Origin: Akebia trifoliata
Taxonomy: Eukaryota; Streptophyta; Magnoliopsida; Ranunculales; Lardizabalaceae
NCBI GenBank assembly: GCA_017979445.1
Contig: CM030710.1
Span: 16,850,248 to 16,914,247, forward strand
Length of the DNA stretch: 64,000 bases
Direction of reading: 5' to 3'
Below the pieces are notes generated by a model. The model was not told where the DNA came from. It searched no databases and was given only the letters and a program-made list of their open reading frames with translations. Below are positions 47,312-59,779 of this stretch, one piece after another; position 1 is the first letter of the stretch; each line of letters starts with the position of its first letter. The translations under genes were made by a program, and so were the position numbers.

Positions 47312-50300
47312 TGTAGCGCCCCGCCAAACGCTAACACAAATCCCAAGGCCACCTCACGGCACTAAGTGGGGTCTCGAAATTTCGGCATGGTCTCCTTTGT
47401 TTATGTTAGTATTTCACAGAACTCGACTTGATAAACCAATTTCAAACAATCCTATATAAAGCAATATACCAACAATGAATAAGAAGCGCAAAATGAAAAA
47501 TTTTACGAACATCATAAGCGAGATCAGAGTTGCTAAAAAAGGAATAAAGATATACAGGGTTACAAAAGTCCATCCTCACTCTAACATAGTCCTAGTACTC
47601 GACCCAAAATACTATGTACACTTCCTAGGACGAACAAACTCCTAAGGGAAGTAACCCCAAAGCTCACCGAAAATGGACACTGGTCGTCGATCTGACCAAC
47701 CAGATGTTCCTCGGTTGATAGCTCAACACTTGCCTCCCTAAATACTGGCTCTGCAACTAAAAAAAATGAAAGGAAAGGGTGAGTAACAATGGTTACCTAG
47801 TAGGTCCACAAATAATTCCTACTAATAACTTCCTCTAACATGATCGAATAATCATGCTGCATCGTTTCAAAACATGCAAGTTTTACAATTGAAACTATGA
47901 TTAACTGATACATACGGCCAAAGATAAGCAACTAAACAGTTTAAAAGTTACACATAACATCGATCATTTATACTCATTATACACCTGTCCTTTTATGCAA
48001 ATATAGTTGACAACATTGAAATAATAGACATGCTTTGCGGTTTATAATTCGAAATATAACAACAGATACATAATACAAGTGGTGGAGTAATGTAATTTGA
48101 GCGTTGGGATTCACGACTGGATCGCTTCTAGTCGAGACATGATATTACTACGTAAATCTATCTTTTAGTTCCTGATTTTGTGGCTGGTCGTGTCTACCAC
48201 GCTTGCGAGACCATTTATCCGGCTCAAGCGGGCCGTTTGACGTGATCGTAAGCCATGGGTGTCTTTCGTTGTGTCAGAACGTTCGACTACTACTAGAGTG
48301 TTAGTGATCATTGACCAATCATCTTCGTCTATGCCTATCAGGCGTGCATGTGATTCCCAAAATAGCACTCCACTCGTATACAACCACTTTTACAATACAC
48401 GTTCACTGGTAAAGATAAGAAAAGAATGGACCCGGATTCTAGTTGTGACTCCACTCTCATATGCATCTCATACCACGTATGAACATGGTGGTCCCTACCA
48501 TACATACCAGGATAGTACACCCCTCTAGATGATGTGATGCACTATCCTTTCAAGCATTCACAAACCCTTTAACAGCTCACAAAATAGTTACATATATATA
48601 TATATTTCATTTAAAACAAAAGAGAAATTAACAGAACATGGTTGAGAATGGATATCCAGTTCCTACCATGCAACGGTGGCCACCCGGCCTAAAATAAAAA
48701 TAGTACTCAGTGCATGCGTTAATATAATTTTAAATAAACATACAACCCTTTCATTAATAACCTGCATATCCTTTCACCAACCTACACACAACATACAATA
48801 TAAAAGACAGACATCACCATAGGGTGTGATTTTGATATTTTACCGTTTTATCCCTTTCTCTATTCTTTCGGTACTTTCACTTTTTATTTTTTTGAATCAA
48901 ATCATTCATTTTCAATCTTTCAAAGTCATTTTTGAGTTTTAAATTGAAAATTATCAAGGTTTCTTCAAAACGAGATCCCGTGATGCACGGTACCTAAGCT
49001 GGCCAAAATGGTAAAAATTGGTGAAAATTTGGCTAAGTGTTGGAAACTCAATTTTTCAAAATTCTCGAAATTGAAAATGGGTTTTTGAAAATGAAAGCCT
49101 CGATCACGATATTTGACACCATATAAATTTCATAGCCTAATTCAAAGTGACGCGAAAGTTATTAAAGTTTAAAAATTTACAAAAAACGTCAAAATTTACG
49201 TTTTGTTCTTGAAACTAAAATTCAGATTTCGATCTTTTGAGATTTGGATCTTGAAACCATTCCCATTATTCCGAAATGGGGGGTAAAATCTTGATTTCAT
49301 TTTTACAAAAATGTTTTTAATGAAATGAAGGGTGGGAAATTAAGTATAGGCAATGGGGAGGTCAAAGTAAAAGTCAGAACTTAGTTCTTAAAAGAACTAT
49401 TTCTGTCGATGGCTGTCGACAACAGAATCAAGATGCTATCGGTGGAACCAACAGAATGCTCATCGGTAGGTGTCAATAGGATCGATGGCATCTGCTGACA
49501 GAACAAGATTTTCTCATTGTTCTTGATTTCGTCGGTGGTAGAAACCTCATTCTGTCGGTGAGACCGACAGAATTTCTTCGGCAGGTGCCGGTGGCATTGA
49601 CCCTTCCCGCCAACAGTCCTGAACCTCCCTCGAACCTTCGAGTTTTCAATCCCCTTTACGAATTCTTCTTCTATTCTTCAAACCATTCGACCCACCCACG
49701 AGTTTGTTATGAAAAATTTGATAAAACCCATCAAAACAACTACTTTTACCATGATTTTTAAAACTAAACAAAAGTTTTCAACGATTTATCATTACAACAC
49801 ATTTTCAACAAAAATCCCTAAATGCACATTTTCAAAAATCTAAAGTTACCAATAGAAATTGAAAGTCCCCTATTTGTTTGTGATTGTCGGACACGCTTAA
49901 CTAACTCGAAAATCAAATATTTGCAGTAAGGACTCGAGGTTGAACGATTTCGGGGCCCAACAGTCGGGTTAGTTACGAAACCCTCGATGGAGATGTCCTT
50001 CATCCCTCAACAATGATGGATCACTCTTCTTCAAACTAGGTAGAACTCTAAGTGGGTAGAATCAAAACCCTGTAGCTAGTTTTTAGTGGGAGCCTAGGAG
50101 AAAAGAAAAGGAAATGGAGGTTGGATGGGGTGAGGACGTTGAGCTTGACAACGCCGACAATATTGCCTTCTTCGTCAAGATTCAACTCGACTTTGTTCCA
50201 GCTAGAACTTGATGGAAATGGGTCGAAACCCTTGGGTTGAAAAGTGGCTATCGTTTGATTTTTTGAAGAAGAAAAGAAATGAATGAAATAAAAGAAAATC

Positions 50301-50732
50301 AGATTTCTTTTTTAACAAAGCTAAGGTCATACTTGTAATTTTCTCATCATTTCTAGTTTCGACTGTAATTTAACTATTCGGACTCGAAAATTAACAAATG
50401 AGTATACTATTTCGAATAATTTTTCGTTGCGGACCTAACGATATCATCAAATCTTTCCAATTTTTGCTCTAACAAAATTTCACTCTTTTGGGTCCTACTT
50501 AACGCGAAATTCGAGAATTTTATAACCTTTTCATCCAAACTCGAATTCGAACTTGCTTACAAGCTAATGTATCTATTCTGATCCTTTTGAATCTAATGGC
50601 AAAGTCGATTTTTCTGAAAATTAATTATAACAATATTCGAGTATTTTACTCTAAGTCTCTCCTTCGATATTTTTCTCCAAATCTCATTTTTTAATTTTCT
50701 CGAGATATGAGTTGAAAATCTGGGGTGTTACA
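47312..50732 (-). repeat. 5' LTR of the family A element
   Basis: The minus strand begins TGTAACACCCCAGATTTTC and ends GGCGGGGCGCTACA, 3421 bp. It is collinear with 40750-44200. It shares with that LTR, but not with the family A LTRs at 21786 and 56984, a roughly 200-bp segment of GTCGGTGG/ACCGAC repeats (49400-49620). Confidence 0.9.
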
Positions 50733-53345
50733 CTACCTGGTCGAACTAACGCTACTAGGGTATAACCCAGTATTCACAATGAAAAAGACTTTAGTCATCT
50801 ATCTAACTTACCAGATAATCCTCACTCGTGTTTTACATTTGCCTCTCCAAGTGCCGGATCTGAAACTAAAAAAGTGGAGAAGGAAAAGGTAAGTAACAAT
50901 AGTTACTTAATAGGGAAGCCAACAGTTCCTGACAATAACCTCCTCCGAACATGAACGAATAACCATACTAAATCATTTTAATACATACAAAGTTTTATAA
51001 AATAAACTACGATTAACTAGTACATATAACCAGGGATAATCAACTAAAGAGTTAAAAACTCACATTACATCAATCAATAGTACTCACTATAATATTTTCT
51101 TTTTACACTAATCTAATTGATAAAATGAAAACAATAAATATGTTTTTTATTTTATAATCCAAAATAAGGTAATAGATACATAATACACAACGATGGAGTA
51201 GTAAAATTAAAGAGATGGGATTTTACAACTGGATTTCATTCAATCGAGACATGATATTTTAATAATAAATTATTAGTTCCTAATTTTTTGATCGGTCCCT
51301 ATTTATCACACTTGAAGGATCATTTATCCGGTTCAAGCTGGTCATTTGACGTGATCGAAAACAATAGGTCTCTTTTCGATGTGGCAAAACATTCACTACT
51401 TTAGATTGTTAGTGATCATTGACTAATCATATTCGTCTATGCCTATCAGGCGTGTATGTAATTCCTATTATACAACTCCATTTGTGTACGACCACCGTTA
51501 CAGTACAAGTTCATTGGTAAAGATAGAAAGGAATAAACATGAATTTCAGTTGTGACTCCACTCTCATACGTGTCTCACACCACGTATGAGCTTGGTTGTC
51601 CCTACCGTACATCCCAGGATAGTATATCACTCTGGATGATATAACAAACTATCTTTTCAGGCATTTACAGTCTCTTTAACAGTTCACAAAATAATTATAT
51701 ATATAATTTTTCTTAGCAATAGTTACATATAACTTTTCTTTGAAAATAAATAAGAAATTAATATTACAGAGTTTATAATAGATATCATGTTTCTTACAAT
51801 ACAACAATGGCCCATCGACCTAAAATAAATAATAATACATAGCACATAATCGTAAATAAATATACAAGTCACCTCGTGACAATATAAAATAAATTAACCC
51901 TGGAAATTTATTCATCAACTCACACATAGCATCACAATGTATAATGCAGACATCACTCCTTGGGTGTGATTATCACATTTTACCATTTCATCCCCTTTTT
52001 TCTTATTTTATTTTATTTTTTTATTTTTACACTTTTTTTAATTTTTCGAACATAACATTCATTTTTCGATATTCATCCACTCAATGAGTTTATTGAATAT
52101 TAAATCATATTTCAAATTTAAAAAATCATTTTTATCATTTAAATTAAAAAATTATAAAAATTTGATCAAAACGAGGTCCGAGCAATGCATAAAAAATTTG
52201 AAATAATGAAAAAAATTCTATGTTTTTGAAGTACATCACAAATTTTCGTTAAAAATCCTAAATGCAATTTTCACAATCTACAGTTTCTAATAGAAATCAT
52301 AAGTCCTACCAATCTCTCTACGATAGAATTAAAAAATATGTACAAAAATTGAGGTGGATCAATTATAAAGATGACTGATTTTTGAATCAAGCCCGGTGAT
52401 TTCAAAGATCTCGAGGACTTCGTTCTTTTTTCTTTCTACGACGGAGGACGTCATCCTTTTTCCTTTCTACAACGGAGGACGATTTAGGATCGAAGTAGAT
52501 GTAATCTAAGGTTGAAGAATCAAAACCCCCATATCTCATACAGATGATTTTTAATAAAATATAAAAAAATAAAAATAAATAGGTGAGATAGAGTTCGACG
52601 TTGCAGATGTTTTTCCTTTCTTTGCAAGAGTTGATAGAAGTTCGTTAGCGATGAAGCTACGTCTAAGTTGGTAGAAAACTACTAGTTTCTTTTAAATCAC
52701 ATTTGGCTGGTTTTGAATTAATTTAAGAAAAAATGAATGGTAACTTTCATTTAAAAATTCTTTGTCTAAGCTTGCGGGATGAAATTGATATTTTCGAAAT
52801 TCTTTCGTTTGACAATAACTCGACCATTTAGAATCTGAAAGTGACGAGTGAATACTTGTTTTTCTATAATTTTTCATTACGGATCTAATAGCGTAGTTAG
52901 ATTTGACAAATTCTAGATCTAACAAAAATTTACTTTTCCAGCCTGGTCCGACTCGAAAATTGTTGTTTATATTTTTTATGATAATTTGACTTTTTGAGCT
53001 CCGAAAATGATAAATAAATACTCCATTTTCTATAAATTTTCATTGCAGAACCAATGGTGTGATAGAATTTTAAAAATTCTTAATCTAACAAAAATTCATT
53101 TTTTAACTTGGTCCAACTCGAAAATCGAGGATTTTGTAACTTTTTCGTTTAGACTCACATTTGAGTGTGCTTATAGGCTAAAGTATATTTTTTGACCATT
53201 TTAAATCTAATTGTGAGGTTAAATTTCATTAAAAATAATCAAAAAATTTCTAAAGTTTTACCTCAAGTCCAACTTTTAGAATTTTCTCAAAATTCTATTA
53301 TTTATTTTTTTCTTAAGATACAAATAAAAAACTCAGGGTATTACA

Positions 53346-53359
53346 TTCTCCCCCCTTAA
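53346..53359 (-). promoter_or_regulatory. polypurine tract of family B
   Basis: The minus strand reads AAGGGGGGAGAA directly before TGTAATACCC, the same arrangement as in family A. Confidence 0.85.
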
Positions 53360-53739
53360 TAAAAATTTTATCTTCAAAATTTCAATATCGTATCCTATTA
53401 TTTAAATAGTCTTTATGATTGATATTCATATCGAATTCAACATCTCTACATCTCGTTCCATATTTTACTAATCGTGATATTTCCTCAAAACCCTTGTCAT
53501 AAACCTTATGATTTAAAATCTTACTTAAGATGATAATTTCTATATCTCAACTTTTTATCATTCATAGTCTCCCAATGTTGTATACAAGATCTCCTCATAT
53601 CAACTCAAAATCACAATATAAATACTGCAATCAATTAAGTGTAATACATTGCACTTTCTATTACTAATAAATATAGTAACATTATATCCAATACTTCACT
53701 ACTTCCACATTCGTTATAAATACATTACAACTGTCTTTG
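53360..53739 (-). other. 3' internal region of family B
   Basis: Shares the block at 53455-53540 with family A (44700-44790). On the minus strand that block can be read as KILNHKVYDKGFEEISRL, but no protein family is recognised. Integrase and chromodomain are absent. Confidence 0.5.
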
Positions 53740-54740
53740 GTTGTTTCCTCGACAACATGACTTCAACTTTGGAAAGGTCTACTGTCATCCCTTCACTTGA
53801 CATTTTGTGTCCTAAGAATTTTACCTTACGAAATCAGAACTCATACTTGTGAAACTTGGCATATAGTCTATGTTCTTGTAAAATCTGTAAGGTGATTCTG
53901 AGGTGTTTCTCGTGATCCTCCCTTGACTTAGAATAGATTAAGATATCATCCATAAATGTCATTATTTCATAAATCACATCTTATCAAGGTGTTTTCAAAA
54001 TGTAAAATGCATAAAATACATCTATGTTGTCGCTGCATTCATCAGATCAAAAGGCATCACTAGATATTCAAAGTGTCCTGGTCCAATCTGAAATGCAGTC
54101 TTCGAAATATATGTCTCTCATTTTTTAACCTGGTAGTACCCAGATTCAAATCGATCTTAGAGAAATACTGGGCACCCTGTAGTTGGTCAAACAGGTCATT
54201 GATGCGTGGAAGGGATATTTATTCTTGATGGTAACTTAATTCAATTTCTGGTAATCAATACACAATCGAAGCGACTCATATTTCTTCTTGATGAACCGAA
54301 CTAGTGCCCCCTAGGATGAGGAACTCAGTCGGATAAACCCCAAGCTCGTAAGCTCATCAATGTACACTTTCAACTCTCAAGTTTCTACCAAGGCCATTCG
54401 ATAAGGTGTAATAAAAATAGTCATTGTGCCTAGCACCAAATCAATCGAGAATTTTATCTCACAATACGATGGTAGACTTGGTAAATCTTTTAGAAAAACA
54501 TCTCCAAATTCTCTGACTACCTCTACCATATCCATTGATGTCTCTTTCTCTGACATTCTCAGATTTTCCAACTATTTGTATAGAGAACCATCTTTTTTAT
54601 ATCTAGATCCTTAAACTTTAACCCTCGGGTACCTCAATCTCCTAAAAACAATCGATTTCATGAAGCAATCAACATGTACATGGTTCTGTACTAACCAATC
54701 CATCCCCAAGATAATATTGAAATCACCACAAATCTAGTAT
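53740..54740 (-). pseudogene. pol: Tekay/Del-type protease end and reverse transcriptase
   Basis: Reading the minus strand from the right: about 54735-54610 gives a damaged form of the ILGMDWL...HVHVDCFMKSIVFR protease end. 54571-54377 reads VVREFGDVFLKDLPSLP and EIKFSIDLVLGTM, the usual RT lead-in. About 54320-54180 has pieces of the RT palm (LCIDYQKLN-like; LFDQLQGAQYFSKIDLNLGT-like). 53970-53740 reads [20 protein letters not shown], with the catalytic YxDD-type motif intact, then FLGHKMSSEGMTVDLSKVE. After that RT stops, and RNase H and integrase are missing. Stops and frameshifts are spread throughout. Confidence 0.8.
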
Positions 54741-54879
54741 CATGAGATCAATAATCTATTCCTAGTCCTTTACTCTAATTACACAGTTTCAACATAATTT
54801 TTGGGCTACTTAACAGTATCTTAATCGTGTAGATTGTTTCATTATTTGGTCCATGTCAGTAATTTTTAGTTCTAGTAAC

Positions 54880-56050
54880 CGTGCAATCTCAATAGAAATA
54901 TGATCTTGAGGAACCAATATTGAATAAAACGTGAATTTTATCATTATAAATAGAATCGTACCTTCCAAAATTTCATCGAAAATAGGTACCTCCTCTTGGG
55001 TCAGATGATATACCCTGTCTTGGGTCTAAGAAAAACCACTGGCTTCGATTATGATAAAGGAAAATCTCTCACATAATGTCCCATCTGACCATACTTGAAA
55101 TATGTCTTCATAGGTCTCTGTGAAGTGGGGAATTAATAAACTAAAACCTACAGTCTCTGTACTTGCCTTGTTGGTTCCCTTAGCCCTAATGGTATTATTG
55201 GAGTCCCAACTACTCTATAACTTGGCGTTGGAGGAACTCGGTACTGTAGATATGTTGACCTAGAGTTACTCGCCCTTAAATACATCGACCTCTTGGCTAG
55301 ATTAGATCTAGGAGGAAAAGAAGTCTAAGGTTGACTGGTCTACCTTCTGGATGTTTGTAATTTCATTTTCTCGCATTTTTGACTACTAGTTTTGTCTGTT
55401 CAAGGTGGTACGAATAGATTATCAACTTTGTTAAAACCTTGTGGCCATATTATTTCCTGAATCGGCTCATCTAACATCTTTTTGAGCCATGCATCTTTAA
55501 TCGGTTAACGTCGATCGAAACATTGCTCCCCTTTATGTCTTAATTTACCACATTCATAATATGTTATAACTCTTTATTTCAACTGATTTAATAGTATATG
55601 TTGTTGTTTCTTATAAAACTCTTCCATTTCTTGAGCTGGTATTTCTATAATCTCGTTTCTTATGGATGACTATTTTTTCCGTAACTTTCTTAGTTTCGTA
55701 ATGGTTTGCCTCTTATTGGATCCTAATTTCCTTCCTCTTATCGAGTCCTATGGCGATGGTTGTATTATTTCTACTTTCTCCTGTAATCATTAATGTAGTG
55801 GGATATTTACTCCTTGATCTCTTTGGGATTTATCCCTAAAATATTGGTCAAGCCTTTCTTCTATCCTTTTAAGTTTTTTTGTTAGTTGACCCACCACGAT
55901 AAGTTGGTCTATTTTCCATGCGAGCCTCATTATGGGATAACTTGAAGAATGTTTCTATCAATTGTTCAATCTTGATAAGTTTCCTCGATCCAAGTAAATC
56001 TTCTCTACCAGTTTGACTCATTGTCACGGGTCCAGTTGTACTTCTATTTC
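54880..56050 (-). pseudogene. gag: family B gag with zinc knuckles
   Basis: The minus strand near 56030 reads MTMSQTGREDLLGSRKLIKI, homologous to the family A gag start. About 55640-55510 has EMEEFYKKQQHILLNQLK and YYECGKLRHKGEQC. About 55100-55060 has YFKYGQMGHYVRDF, a second knuckle with two Cys replaced. The capsid region is again not recognisable. Many stops. Confidence 0.65.
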
Positions 56051-56389
56051 CTTCTATTTTACTTAATCTACAAATTAATTAATATTTTGTCCATTAGAAA
56101 CAAGGCACTTATCAGAATAAGGCAAAAAATGGTTCTTAAGTAATCATTAATTACTACTTTAACTCGAAATTTAGTAATAGACATCATTTCCATTACTAAC
56201 AAAATGAACTTAGAATTTTATCCCTGCCATACTAGACTCTATAGACTTCAAGACATAAAATAGCTCCTAATCCCAATACGAAACTACTAATAAGCTCGGA
56301 TATCAAATTTCTAATATCATTTTGATATTTATGGTATCAGTCAATTTTTAAAACATAACAGATCTGTATCCCATACAGATCTAATGTTA

Positions 56390-56402
56390 TGATCTGATAC
56401 CA
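56390..56402 (-). promoter_or_regulatory. initiator-Met-type primer site of family B
   Basis: The minus strand reads TGGTATCAGATCA two bases after the LTR end; one or two mismatches to the tRNA-iMet site used by family A. Confidence 0.75.
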
Positions 56403-56404
56403 TA

Positions 56405-56983
56405 TGTAGTGTCCCATGTCAAATCTCAAGGCACTAAGTAGTACCTCAAATTTTTTACATGGTTTCATCTGTTTATGTTAGCATTCCAAGGCACTCAACC
56501 TGTTTCATCTGATAAACAATACACATGATATCCTGCATATATATACAAAAATAATATAATGACAAAAGTCTATGTACATCTAATAACGTATGATAGATCA
56601 GATGAGGAAGAAGAAATTAATATATAGGATTATACAGAAATTCCTTACTCTAATAAAAGTCTTAAGACTTAACCCAAAATCTATAATACTACCTAGACGA
56701 ACTAATGTCGTTAAGGTATAATATGGTATTCACCATGAAAATGACTCTGATCGTCTATCTGACCTACTAGATAATTCTCACTTGTGCTCTTCACCTACCT
56801 CACCAAGTACCGAATCTGAAACTAAAAAGTTGAATAAGGAAAGGGTGAGTAACAATAGTTATCCAATAGGGAAGCAAAAAATTCCTACCAATAACCTCTT
56901 CCTAGTATGAATGAATAAGTATACTGAATCATTTTAACACATGCAAAATTTTATAGAATAAACTATAATTAACTGATACATAT
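56405..56983 (-). repeat. 5' LTR of family B, first 579 bp in window
   Basis: Collinear with 40448-40749 plus 50733 onward, minus about 25 bp near its end. It gives the uninterrupted version of the family A insertion site (56689-56693). The LTR is cut at 56984 by a nested family A LTR. Confidence 0.8.
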
Positions 56984-58873
56984 TGTAATATCTCAGATTT
57001 TCAACTCGTATCTCGAAAAAATCAAAGGTGATATTTTGAGAAAAATTTCGAAAGAGGAATTTAGAATAAAATACTCGAATATTATTTCAATCATTTTTAA
57101 TAAAAACCAACTCTGCCATTGGATTTAAAGTGGTCAAAATATATATTTTAGCCTGTGAGCAAATTCAAATTCGAGTTCGGATGAAAAAGTTATAAAATCC
57201 TCAAATTTTGCATTAAGTTAAACCCAAAATAGTGTAATTTTCGTTAGAGGAAGAATCAGAAAAATTCGACTGCACCATGAGGTCTACAATGAAAAATTAA
57301 TCAAAATGGAATACTCATATGTCATTTTCTAAGTTCGAATGGTCAGGATTTCGTCAAAAATGGAAATAAGTGAAAAATGTCAAAAATGCCCCCAGCCCTT
57401 GTTTAATAGAAAAATAACTTTCTTTTATTTCATTTCTTCCTCTTTTTTCTAAAGAATCCAAATCAGTCATTCTTCCAAACCTAGGGTTTCAACCCTTCCC
57501 ATCAAGTCTATCCTAATCAAGTCCGAATTGAACCTCGACAAAAAGGTAAAGTCGTTGGTGTTATCGAGCTCCACGTGCTCACCCCATCCAACCTCCATTT
57601 CCTTTTCTTTCTCTCGATCTCCCACAAAAATCAGCAAGTAGGTTTATTTATAATCATTTGGAGTCTCATTCATATCGTAGGAGAGTCGTTGATTGTCCTT
57701 GAAAGAGAAAGGATACCTTCAAAGAGGGTTTCACCAACCACTCGACCGTCGGCACCCGAGTTCAACCAATTTCGGAACTTCAAACCATCGACCATCGACC
57801 ATTTGTGTTGGTTCATCACCATTGACAACCACAAACCAAGTAAGAGACTCTCAATTCTTATTAATAATCATAGATTTTAGAAAATTGTATTTAGGGATGT
57901 TTCGAAACTCAATTTGCGTTTTGAAAATTATAGATCATTGTTGTAATTATAATTGTTTCAAATGCATGATTAAAACTAAGGTATTTCATGTATTTTATCG
58001 TGATTTGAATATCGCATCCATGGGTGGGTTATTAGAATAAAAAACGAGTGAAAACTTCGAAGAAACGAAGAAAAAAATAGAAAAATTCATAAATTTTCAG
58101 CGTTTTGATGGTTCCACCGTAAGCCGCCAAGCTCTAGTCACGGTGCCACTGTGAAAATCAAAAGTTCTCGAAAAAAATTTATGATATTTTTTTTTATTCC
58201 TCATGCTTTTAACATGCCAAAATGACTACTTATGAGCCCCGTAACTCTTTCAAATGAGCAAAAAAAAATTAAATAAAATTTTGTCACGACGAAAATGTTT
58301 CAAGAATTCGTGTGATTTATTTTGCATTATTTTGAATTAGATTATGAAATTACATGACCCTTCTCATGTTGTCAAGAGCCTTCATTTACAGAAATTTATT
58401 TTCAATTTCGACAACTTTGAAAATTTGAATTTCGGACACTTAGTCAAACCTTCACCAACTTTTTCAATTTTGGCAGTTTGCATTAGGATACCTATTAGGA
58501 ACCTGTTTTAAACAAAAAATGGATAGTTTTTTTTATCGAATAATCAAAGTGAATTTTCAAGCTTCAAAAAGAAATATTTGATTTGAAAAGTCGAGAAGTA
58601 AAAACACGGTAGAATAGGAAAGGGACGAATCGGTAAAATGTCAGAATCACACCGACGGATGATGTCTGCATTTTAAGTTGTATGTTATTTGTAGGTTGGT
58701 GAAGGGATATCCAGGGATAATGAAAGAGTTGCATATTTAATTAAATTTATGTTGGTGTAGAGACTCCGAATACTTTATTTCTTTTAGGCCAGGTGGCCAC
58801 AATTACATGGTAGGAAATTGGATATCCATTCTCAATCCTGTTTGTTAATTTCTCTTTTATTTTGAAACAAAAA

Positions 58874-58922
<49 letters not shown>

Positions 58923-59779
58923 ACTAATTTTTGAATTGTTAAAGACTTTGTAAATGCTTGAAAGGATAATGCATCATATCATCCGAAGTAGTGTACTATC
59001 CTAGGATGTACGATAAAGACCACCAAGCTCATACGTGGTATGGAACGCATATGAGAATGGAGTCACAACTGGAATTCGGGTCCATTCCCTTCTATCTTTA
59101 CTAGTGAACGTGTATTATAAAGGTGGTCGTATATGAATGGAGTGTTTATTTTGGGAATCACATGCACGCTTGATAGACATAGATGAAAATGATTAGTTAG
59201 TGATCACTAACAATCTAATAGCAGTCAAACGTTCTAACACATCGAAAAAAGATCCATTGCTTACGGTTACGTCAAACGGTCAACTTGAGCCTGCTAAATT
59301 GTCCCACAAGCGTGGTAAACAGCCACCAGCCATAAAATCAGGAACTATAATTTTATTAAGGAATATCATATCCCGACTAAGAGTAATCCAGTTGTAAATC
59401 CCAACTCTTTAATTCTATTGCTCCACCATTATGTATTATATTCCTGTCGTTTTATTTTGAATTAAAAACTAAAAAGCATGTCTTCTATTTCAATGTTGTT
59501 ATTTAGATTTGTATAAAATAGAAATGTATAATGAGTACTGACGATTGATGATATGTGATTTTTTTTAAATGCTTAGCTACTCATCCCTGGTTATATGTAC
59601 TAGTTAATCGTATTTTATTTTATAAAGATTTGTATGTATTAAAATATTCAGTATGCTTACTAGATCATGTTTAAGAGATATTATTAGTTGGAATTGATTG
59701 TGGACTTACTGGGTAACCATCTTTACTCACCATTTACTTCCATTTTTTTTAGCTTCAAAGCTTGCAGTCGGAGAAGTAG
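56984..59779 (+). repeat. family A LTR on the plus strand, interrupted at 59780
   Basis: It begins TGTAATATCTCAG and aligns with the solo LTR 21786-23147 + 35881-37280. It lacks the Athila insertion and so shows the empty site (58358-58362). The last 400 bp or so lie beyond the window, after the family 1 element. Whether it is a solo LTR or a 5' LTR cannot be told. Open frames at 57575-58040 show no domain. Confidence 0.85.
58876..58919. repeat. (AT)n microsatellite in a family A LTR
   Basis: About 44 bp. The solo LTR copy has only a short 'gatatatattta' here (about 36388-36400). Confidence 0.95.

Larger units (their letters stand above)
40750..50732 (-). mobile_element. Tekay/Del-like element, family A, internally deleted
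   Basis: Two 3.4-kb LTRs (40750-44200 and 47312-50732) flank a 3.1-kb internal region with polypurine tract, gag remnant and initiator-Met primer site, all on the minus strand. The target duplication is CTACT (40745-40749) and CTACC (50733-50737). The uninterrupted paralogue in the other family B LTR reads CTACC (56689-56693). RT, RNase H, integrase and chromodomain are missing, so the element could move only with help. Confidence 0.9.
40448..53345 (-). repeat. 3' LTR of family B, split by family A
   Basis: The LTR parts are 40448-40749 and 50733-53345, about 2.9 kb together. It begins on the plus strand TGTGGCACTTCC and ends CAGGGTATTACA, so on the minus strand it starts TGTAATACCC. It is related to the family A LTR at low identity. 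The inserted family A element is flanked by CTACT/CTACC. Confidence 0.8.

Noticed and set aside
57575..58040. Two overlapping open frames of 101 and 115 residues
   Set aside because: Within a family A LTR; the homologous frames in the other three LTRs are interrupted and no domain is visible.
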